Below are positions 61,401-64,000 of a DNA stretch of 64,000 nt, in pieces. Position 1 is the stretch's first letter. Every line of letters begins with the position of its first letter. The stretch lies in NCBI RefSeq assembly GCF_009796805.1, contig NZ_CP047029.1, positions 2,990,001-3,054,000 on the forward strand, in the 5' to 3' direction. The translations under genes and the position numbers were made by a program. The notes under the pieces are model-generated. The model had not been told where the DNA came from. It saw only the letters and a list, made by a program, of their open reading frames with translations, and did not search any database. This stretch comes from Algibacter sp. L1A34. GTDB taxonomy: Bacteria > Bacteroidota > Bacteroidia > Flavobacteriales > Flavobacteriaceae.

Positions 61401-63824
61401 TTTGATAATTTAGGTAATTCAGTAGCAACAGGATTAACAACTAATGCTGGACCAGTTACAATAACAGGCCTTTTAGCAGGAACTTATAGTGTTACTACAA
61501 GTTTAACAAATGCTCCTTATTGTACAGTAAATAAAAACTTTACTATTACTGCACCAACTGCGGCATTAGCAATAGCTGAAACGCATACTGCTATTACATG
61601 TGTGAGTGGTAATAATGATGGGTCTATATCTGTTAGTGCAACAGGAGGTTGGCCAGGAGGTTATGAGTATCAATTATCAAATACAGGAGGATCTGTTATA
61701 ATTCCTTTTGGAACGGAAAGTAACTTTACTGATTTATCAGCAGGAGATTATACCGTTACAGCTCGAGACAGTCAAGGTTGTGAGGATCCTATTAATGTAA
61801 TATTGGTAAACCCAACTCCAATAACTATTGTTGCTAGTACAGATATAACAACATTAAATTGTTTTGGTGATTCTAATGCAACTATTAGCGTTACAAGCAC
61901 AACAGGTGGACAGGGAAGTAATTATACATATTCTCTTAATATGGTTTCACCAACAGGAAGTACGTCGGGACCACAAACATCAGGTGTATTCTCTGGTTTA
62001 GCATCAGGAACTTATAATGTAACTGTAACAGATGGTTATAATTGTAGCGCAACTTCGTTAGATATCATTATTGCAGAACCTGCAGATATTCAAGCATCGT
62101 TAGTGAAGTCTACATCGGAAACTTGTTTAATTAGTGCAGCATTGACATTAAGTGCTACTGGAGGAACTGGTATTTATGAATATAGTAACGTAAGTGATTT
62201 TGCAACAGTTATAGGATCGTTCGTATCAGAGGTTACTTTTGATGCTGCACCAGGAACGTATATGTATTATGTGCGTGATGCAAATGGTTGTCTTGCTAAT
62301 GCATCTAACGAAATAATTATAGATCCTTTACTTGATTTAAAGGTGAATTTAGATACTACAAATGCTAGTATTAATTGTTCTGGAGATGATACAGGTGTTA
62401 TTATAGCTAAGGCTGAAGGAGGTTTAGGTAACTATGTTTATACGTTGCAAGATGCTTCTGGAACCGATATAAGTCCAGTACCAACTCAAAATAGTCCTGG
62501 TGTATTTACAGATTTACCAGCAGGAGATTATTTAATTGAAGTAGAAAGTGGCGACTGTTTAGAGATTAGTGCTCCTGTATCAATTTCTGAACCAACAAAT
62601 CCATTAAGCGTTGCTTATAATGTTATAAATGTTACTTGTGCGGGAATAAATAATGGAATTTTAGAAATAAATGCTACGGGTGGATCTGGAATTATTAAAT
62701 ATGCAATTTCACCAAGATTAGATCGCTTTTTTGAAGATGCTACTTTTGAAGATTTAGCACCGGGAATCTATCAAGCTATTGTTCAAGATCAATTAGGTTG
62801 TTTTGTAATCATTGATTTTGAGGTTGAAGATGCCGAGCCTGTCTTATTAAATATTGTACCAAATTCTATATTCCCAGCCGTTTGTGATGGTGATATGGAT
62901 GGTGAATTTAGTGTTGAAATATCAGGAGGTGAAATGCCATACAGTGTTGTTTTAGATGATGAAGATGGTGTTTATACAACTGGAGCAGCAACACAAATAG
63001 AATTCGATTTTACAGGTTTAGAAGGTGGTGATCATATTGTTTTCGTACGTGATAACTTAGGTTGCGAAAGTGAATGGAATATTACATTCCCAGAATCTGT
63101 TCTTATAGATCCTCAACTTAACATTGAGTATGGTTGTGTTGATAATGCATCAAGTAACACCGTGACAATTTCTGTAGATGAAAGTATCACAGATACTTCA
63201 GATTTAGATTATTCTCTAGATGGAGGTGTATCATACCAAGCTAGTAATATTTTCTTAGATGTTCCTGCAGGATTAAATCACTATGTTAATGTTAGACATA
63301 CCAATGGCTGTATTAAACGTACAGAGCTTTTTGATATTTCTGAAATTCTACCATTAGAATTGGCTATAGAAGCAGGAGGTTTAAATGAAATTGTTGCAAC
63401 GGCAACAGGAGGAGTAGAGCCATATGAGTTTACATTAAACGGCGAATCGTACGGAAGTACTAGTGATTTTATATATTACGAGTCTAGAGATTATACTGTA
63501 ACTGTAACCGATAGAAATGGTTGTATAGCAACTGCAACAATGTATTTTGAGTTTATTGATGTGTGTATAACTAATTATTTCACACCAAATGGCGATGGTG
63601 TTTTAGATGAGTGGGGCCCAGGTTGTACATCTATTTATAATGATTTAACTTTCGAGATTTTCGATAGATATGGTCGTGTTGTAGCTAAATTAAGAGCTGG
63701 ACAAAAATGGAATGGTAAATATCATGGTAAAGAGTTACCTACTGGAGATTACTGGTATGTAGTGAAACTGAATGATAGTAGAAATAATAAAGAGTTTGTT
63801 GGACATTTTACACTTTATAGATAA
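46488..63824 (+). CDS. sprB: SprB-like giant gliding adhesin
   Basis: Predicted 5778-residue cell-surface protein, comparable in size and arrangement to the motile adhesin SprB of gliding flavobacteria. Signal peptide 1-25; conserved N-terminal domain about 26-350; a DUF11-like domain about 354-455 (VELGDQLNYVIGFQNTGNDN); from about 780 on, several dozen Ig-like SprB repeats, each with V-x-C-x-G near its start and GC at its end (for example DANGCYY); an inserted domain at 1177-1384; and a T9SS type B sorting domain at about 5690-5778 (NYFTPNGDGVLDEWGPGC, FEIFDRYGRVVAKL, PTGDYWYVV). The paired cysteines suggest disulfides in many repeats. SprB is moved along the cell surface by the gliding machinery. 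Secreted by T9SS, with SprC/D/F as helpers. Starts 67 bases after sprD. Confidence 0.92.
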   Translation: MKKTTYLNKGLAILLLLFSFQAFAQNYVNFTPRFDQDLKGDIVLIGNNTLGPDNNAFNNNSTYNHNVNMRYIDIDGDASTFSSTSADLVIPNIDCYKIIHAGLYWGAVSRGTAPITDIKFKGPEGGYNDITGEIIYDANGTLVTGSSYPYSCYADVTSIVTGITNNTGTYTVANVSSEEGRSASLTPRNGTGFSAGWSLFIVYEDPTLPGKSITSFDGFSAISTSVNLDIPISGFRTIPAPAPVRANLAFATLEGDKPINGDRLRINGSSLSSTDRNSWNFFNSSVTQLSGLPVNNRNPNSTNTLGFDTGIMNVPNPGNGVIANNATNATIRLESSGDTYFQYFFALAVEIIEPKIVLTKIVENDTGTNIGGEIVELGDQLNYVIGFQNTGNDNATEVIIRDILPQNIVFDYPADLAPLPPGVTVQSYDEATRELIFQIDESAVEENDPLGEIRFSVRVVSTCSLLSDACSNLVDNQAYATYNGTLNPLFTISDDPSFSENTGCLLNPKATNFLADINDCSFEEEVTLCGATTELVAADGYNNYTWSTSPSLTPVIGNTQSISVTETGTYYVYNEAVAPCKSINQVFNVVNFGTTVNNPVLPYADQVVICPNDGKELPNIFLCGANDSTVIQTGISDTSSMIWEKLDEASCDAVTNQDCANESDTCTWNQVETGPNFTADTAGQYRLTLNYTGGCFNQYYFNVYENILEPNTTSRDIFCTTTGEIVVGGVPSGYEYSIDGTNYQSSNVFPISTPDFYTVYIRQVGVSPNPCIFTVPDIQIRERDFTGSTIITQPLCYGDKGNINLAANDVRPQYFFTLYSGLTLVNSVGPINENSYKFENLNPGFYTVNVSSEDGCTFSETVEIINPPLLTATSALTTPLTCIDGEITVYPEGGTAPYFYFINSTTEFQSSATIDVTSAGVFDIMVVDSNNCSATTSITVEDIPAPVYTIAETDILCYGYDSGEIEFNVTNANGYTLEYSIDNGVTYVANPVFSNLTAGSYDTMVKYSLGTSECFTTPENITISQPDTALTASSGVSELAGCEPSGSGEGKVRITNPQGGTPPYEYSFDNQSTWLTTNEYYVLPGTYTLYIRDTNGCIYAMPSITLDPEPVAPTIDVSDPDFNCDGTADATVTVTNAEIDSFSYNYLLDGVENPNTADPTVFLNVPSGSHTVTVDYKLESVTTYSNLLYETFGYGEDTTSPGINPTYYCFERQVVGSECKGQINIQDGDYSVTAEIVRPYGTWLQPGDHTPATTPATEKGRSLVVNIGSSIPKTEILYEKDINDIIAGQPIIVELYAINLLRSGRSGANPDLLVALVDGSGTEISSFSTGEIPKSNQWENYPKTPMTLDPGSNTSLKFIIRSNVQVNNGNDVAIDDITVYQLPKSCVTEVEFPIVIDSGKAFTSSTTGSTNVTCNGASDGTLSIAAQNYDATIGFEYSIDNGTTWTTQMTSPYTITGLAADSYDVIVRYETCSFPFSETITAPALLEVSASGTPITCLTGSTVTATATGGTAGYTYELLDTATLNLVDSFPSNGILSNIPSGDYTIRATDSNDCVATTTLNLSGSAAPTASINTTSNFCYDPVGGGSLIVDALGGELPYEYSINSGIFQSSNTFTSLAPGNYIITVRDAYGCTVVLPAETIAPQISVVVELTKELDCTTSPDAEISGTISDGYAPYTVTLLQGTGTVTLTGNTFSLNPTTDGVYQFEVTDDRGCIVASNEVNVNPLLTPAVTATKTEVTCNTSADGTVTLTGSGGSGGYTYSDDNVTFTTNNTFSGLAAGTYSFYVKDSKDCSNTVSATITEPDALVATASATTFSCSATNTKESAEITIALPTTGTAPYQYSFNGGTSFSSTNTLTVNDTGADQTFSYVVKDANGCLTAAQDITITALDPPTDLDFTSLSVTCLATTTTVDLTATDGVGTLQYETIAPSPIIVGKQTSNSFAGLTPGTYVFQVTDANGCYYSESYTITPVTPIAVSGTLTSDVSCKGGDNGSGTYTVSGNATVGGYTFILTSGTLGTGTLTQTGDVLTLANVEAGTYTVEVTDNATGCDDTASITVNEPIDALTLGVTSNVNGNCDTDAQVTVTASGGTPGYSYAFVQDGTSPTGLYTFSSTSNLDPSVNTDWDVWVMDIQGCTTKLDIVVAADGIPTIDPVALECYKGLPISITLSGTAVGTPTYSIGGAFQASPIFTINAPGTYNLSIKDGNGCIASTTYVVQPELLLDADMTQDLTCTVDASITLTASGGTGTYSTYEVNIDGAGYNLISGSPYTATVDGDYQFRVTDSQGCIAESNIIIVTPKTTPTLTFTQTNVSCNSSSDGSIVVTADSGIAPYEYSIDNGVTFQTSNVFNGLNPTGTYNIVVRDSKNCDSSATLVTITEPDALVATANATTFSCSATNTKESAEITIALPTTGTAPYQYSFNGGTSFSSTNTLTVNDTGADQTFSYVVKDANGCLTAAQDITITALDPPTDLDFSSLSVTCLATTTTVDLTATDGVGTLQYETIAPSPIIVGKQTSNSFAGLTPGTYVFQVTDANGCYYQESYTITPVTPIAVSGTLTSDVSCKGGNNGSGTYTISGNATVGDYAFILTSGTLGTGTLTKSGNVLTLANVEAGTYIVEVTDNATGCFDTADIIVGEPASDLSFITTSTNVFCTNDESQITVTPAGGTASYTYAAVVTGASAPVTYDASSVITVDTNSAANLSWDVYVKDANDCIEINPVVIDTEGLPTVTTPALASNQCTVSTGFTFTATGTGLAPLTYSINGGASYQASSTFTVNTPGSYTVTIKDKNGCTGFSTTPTVVYAPLTANAILTKDLTCSIPTEASIDISASGGNGAYTYEVSTDGGSTYTSITGSLYKTSTAGTYQFKITDVNGCDIETNVITVAPVTLVTASEILVNPTCNGDTDGSIELTALTGEAPFIYSIDGGGSFVSSNTFGGLAAGTYNYVVRDVKGCEITDTVTLTSPAPIVPEIVTNGILCNSVTPGSFDVDITSGGDAPYVYRLFDNSFTEIGNYTTTLASTSFPHNFPNLDFGDYYITIVDARGCEFLSSKLRIEPIPYLELTSQTTSLSCLTGATVNLNVTGGNPNYTYSIYGQPGTTSLPTSSTSYTFANLDQNTTYVFEVVDSGGCPSFLEIKTGTISPITIDPIVATDVTCNGSNNGELSFTIGQYDASVTELYYEVRDNLTNVAISPAKNGTITGVTGADVSETITGLLAGNYTLYIKEVDGTFCSTAEEFQIRQPIQALSSIITKEINANCNSGAQLTLTTTGGTGPYKYAAGAPGFTPLTGDFGTSNVLNLDYNIRTIWDIVVEDANGCQFLIEDKTIIKDTDPTITSPAQQCFTGPPISITLSGTTAVSPVTYSIGTGGVAGAYQSSDTFTINAAGTYDVFIKDGNGCIASTTYVVQPELLLDADMTQDLTCTVDASITLTASGGTGTYSTYEVNIDGAGYNPVLSSPYTATVDGNYQFRVTDDEGCIAESNIIIVTPKTTPTFTHTQTNVSCNGGADGSIVITVIDGIAPYQYSIDNGATFQSSNVFNASNGNPLNAAGIYNVVVRDSKNCDSSATLVNITEPVLLDGTGDLPQGLTCGSGNATQAAEVTITAIVGTGTAPYTYSFDGVNYTSTNNYFTYTSGTVSAYIKDAKGCVAGPIDVIVPALDPPTDLDFVASPVTCVDLTSDVQLTTTDGVGILSYEILSPATSTGNVSGASSGLFTGLAPDDYLFEVTDANGCTYQELYTVVPVTNISIAGLKLNDVYCFGDNTGAIQYTVTGYAGTYTPTLTSGVGTLSQTGNTIDLTGLVTDTYTVRVTDDITGCFDEVDITIDQPANALTFTAAATHVYCTEDNSQITVTPAGGTTNYTYAAVIQGATAPSAGDYGISNIVTVDTNSGTDLIWDVYVKDANGCITTNSSTVILDPEPTVTTPALASNQCSVSSGFTFTATGASGVSPYVYSINGGASYQSSPTFTINTPGSYTVTIKDANGCTATSPIPTIVYEPLTSVPAVTKELDCSATPEAEITVTISGGNGPFTYTVQKGAGVASVASAPIAGPTFTYSVSLADVDSYTFEITDANSCTSTSTITVDPITNPIVTPIKTDVSCNGGSSGTVQLTGSGGSGGYTYSDDNVTFTTTSLFTGLAQGSYTFYVKDSKDCTGFVTVNITEPTALVATAVATKFSCSITNEKQAAVITIEVPTTGTAPYQYSFNGGTTFTSSNTLTVNDTGVDQTFSYEVKDANGCTTGAQNITIVALDPPTDLVFTPGSAVTCLDTTGGSVTLTATDGVGILSYEIVSPASATGNISGASSGTFTGLGPDTYLFQVTDANGCYYQESYTVPPVTNIAIAGLKLNDVYCFGDNTGAIEYTVTGYAGTYMSTLTSGTGTLTQSGNTINLTGLVTGTYTVRVTDDITGCFDEVDITIDQPASDLDFTTTSTNVYCTEDNSQITVTPLGGTANYTYAAVVAGTTAPAVGDYITSNVVTVDTNSGTDLVWDVYVKDANGCITTNPSTVILDPLPTVDVPTLASNQCNLTGDAYTFTVTNPTGVVPFEYSIGNGFQTGTTFAVSNAGTYSVTIKDGNGCTFTNATPITVYAALDVSSTIVSLPSCIDNDGEITVSGSGGSGNYTFSINPSTGITQTGNIFSGLSALTNYTVTVTDTVTTCTNTVTVNLEAATPVNFTATPIDVTCIGDTDGVITVNLDASNNNPLYKYAIIAGPATFPAQDSNIFTGLETGSYTVEVTSGRDCVDTEIVTVGTPTAIIVPAPTVQEYSCTVNTNLSNFATITVTGVSGGSGNFVKYEFIRDADGVVVQSNSSNIYTITNLLGGAYTVNVYDDNGCLGASVATVAPFISIDDLTITIDNAITCTNDEDITVSVTSTGGTPTNLQFTLEDIVGSVKGGVYSQTNATGVFTGLPIGNYLATVLNIDTGCVIEKVHYVNDPFTFDLTIDNIVDVTCFSDNDGSVDITLIDRTPNPTDESGAFSYELFDNLGNSVATGLTTNAGPVTITGLLAGTYSVTTSLTNAPYCTVNKNFTITAPTAALAIAETHTAITCVSGNNDGSISVSATGGWPGGYEYQLSNTGGSVIIPFGTESNFTDLSAGDYTVTARDSQGCEDPINVILVNPTPITIVASTDITTLNCFGDSNATISVTSTTGGQGSNYTYSLNMVSPTGSTSGPQTSGVFSGLASGTYNVTVTDGYNCSATSLDIIIAEPADIQASLVKSTSETCLISAALTLSATGGTGIYEYSNVSDFATVIGSFVSEVTFDAAPGTYMYYVRDANGCLANASNEIIIDPLLDLKVNLDTTNASINCSGDDTGVIIAKAEGGLGNYVYTLQDASGTDISPVPTQNSPGVFTDLPAGDYLIEVESGDCLEISAPVSISEPTNPLSVAYNVINVTCAGINNGILEINATGGSGIIKYAISPRLDRFFEDATFEDLAPGIYQAIVQDQLGCFVIIDFEVEDAEPVLLNIVPNSIFPAVCDGDMDGEFSVEISGGEMPYSVVLDDEDGVYTTGAATQIEFDFTGLEGGDHIVFVRDNLGCESEWNITFPESVLIDPQLNIEYGCVDNASSNTVTISVDESITDTSDLDYSLDGGVSYQASNIFLDVPAGLNHYVNVRHTNGCIKRTELFDISEILPLELAIEAGGLNEIVATATGGVEPYEFTLNGESYGSTSDFIYYESRDYTVTVTDRNGCIATATMYFEFIDVCITNYFTPNGDGVLDEWGPGCTSIYNDLTFEIFDRYGRVVAKLRAGQKWNGKYHGKELPTGDYWYVVKLNDSRNNKEFVGHFTLYR
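51882..54359 (+). repeat. Near-identical pair of 753-bp blocks in sprB
   Basis: Bases 51882-52634 recur at 53607-54359, offset 1725. By eye I count about two dozen differences, fewer than ten of them in the first 500 bases, far fewer than between other super-repeat units. A recent duplication or gene conversion is indicated. Confidence 0.88.
51882..62462 (+). repeat. Tandem super-repeats of 575-607 residues in sprB
   Basis: Equivalent points (codon before the ITEP-like motif) lie at 51882, 53607, 55359, 57180, 58941 and 60702, i.e. steps of 1725, 1752, 1821, 1761 and 1761 bases, all multiples of three. Each unit holds about six Ig-like repeats in the same order (TTFSC module, DPPTDL module, VSGTL/KLNDVYC module, and others). 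The end of the sixth unit is estimated from the mean period. Confidence 0.75.
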
Positions 63825-63865
63825 TGAAGAAGAGTCTGTTTATGTTTAACACTAAAAGAATTCAA

Positions 63866-64000
63866 ATGAAAAAAATATTAGTATATCTGCTTCTTATGGT
63901 TATGGCAAATGCTTATAGTCAAGAACTTAATTTACCTGTTTTTACACAACATTTAGCAGAAAATGATTTTGTAATATCTCCAACCTATGCTGGAATTGGT
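63866..64000 (+). CDS. sprF: SprF/PorP-type T9SS outer-membrane protein, N-terminal part
   Basis: Only the first 45 codons are in the window. They encode a signal peptide (MKKILVYLLLMVMANAYSQ) and the start of a PorP/SprF domain (NLPVFTQHLAENDFVISPTY). SprF is needed to export SprB. An in-frame ATG at 63824 overlaps the sprB stop (TAATG), as in sprC-sprD; it would add 14 residues and is a real alternative. I prefer 63866 because the signal peptide begins there. Confidence 0.82.
   Translation, partial: MKKILVYLLLMVMANAYSQELNLPVFTQHLAENDFVISPTYAGIG

Overview
The window looks like a chromosomal segment from a marine-type member of the Flavobacteriaceae (Bacteroidota). The evidence is the low GC content, TAnnTTTG-type -7 boxes, several type IX secretion (T9SS) cargo proteins with type A or type B C-terminal sorting domains, a TonB receptor paired with a DUF4249 lipoprotein, a hybrid two-component system (HTCS) regulator, a monomeric NADP isocitrate dehydrogenase, and a gliding-motility locus of the sprC-sprD-sprB-sprF kind. 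The genus cannot be fixed from this sequence alone.

Layout. 1-850: the 3' end of a 23S rRNA gene, a 5S rRNA gene and an intrinsic terminator. 1040-5100 (minus): a tight four-gene operon of exported proteins (FGE-sulfatase-like protein, 26-residue GDG-repeat protein with a T9SS tail, tail-fibre-like exported protein, T9SS type A protein). 5579-10247 (minus): a second exported-protein operon (DUF4412 protein, two lipoproteins, a T9SS beta-propeller protein). Next to it, at 10604-14536, lies a full HTCS regulator. A perfect 15-bp direct repeat with 21-bp spacing and a -7-like box lie between regulator and operon. 15343-25629: icd, a TPR lipoprotein, a WYL regulator divergent from a flippase, a TonB receptor with DUF4249, a TolC-like remnant, murQ with a small DUF6095 protein, and a DinB-like protein. 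25721-29452: a Pif1/RecD-like helicase with HRDC and HTH regions, a startless ORF, a lipoprotein and a DCC-family protein. 29530-36960 (minus): a complete thiamine operon in transcription order TPP riboswitch, thiS, thiC, tenI-like, thiD, thiE, thiG, thiH, thiF-rhodanese. 37136-40102 (minus): MutS2 lacking a Smr domain, followed by a HEPN-like protein.

40348-64000 (plus) is the most striking region. It holds a beta-helix-like exported protein, an SprC-like T9SS type B protein, an SprD-like PorP barrel fused to a 304-residue helical repeat and a SPOR-like end, a 5778-residue SprB-like adhesin, and the start of SprF. Upstream are two perfect 17-bp direct repeats exactly 42 bp apart, placed just before a TAnnTTTG box. 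The adhesin contains tandem super-repeats of 575-607 residues, one very recent internal duplication, and a separate domain inserted inside an Ig-like repeat.

A recurring oddity is 3'-only gene remnants in the spacers: two short ORFs resembling the last part of a T9SS type A sorting domain, one TolC C-terminal remnant, and one ORF without a start codon. I did not find a CRISPR array, a tRNA, an insertion sequence with a transposase, or a phage. The best candidates for undescribed biology are the phased operator of the spr operon, the SprD helical repeat, the HTCS that controls an exported-protein operon rather than a SusCD locus, and the GDG-repeat/FGE operon.
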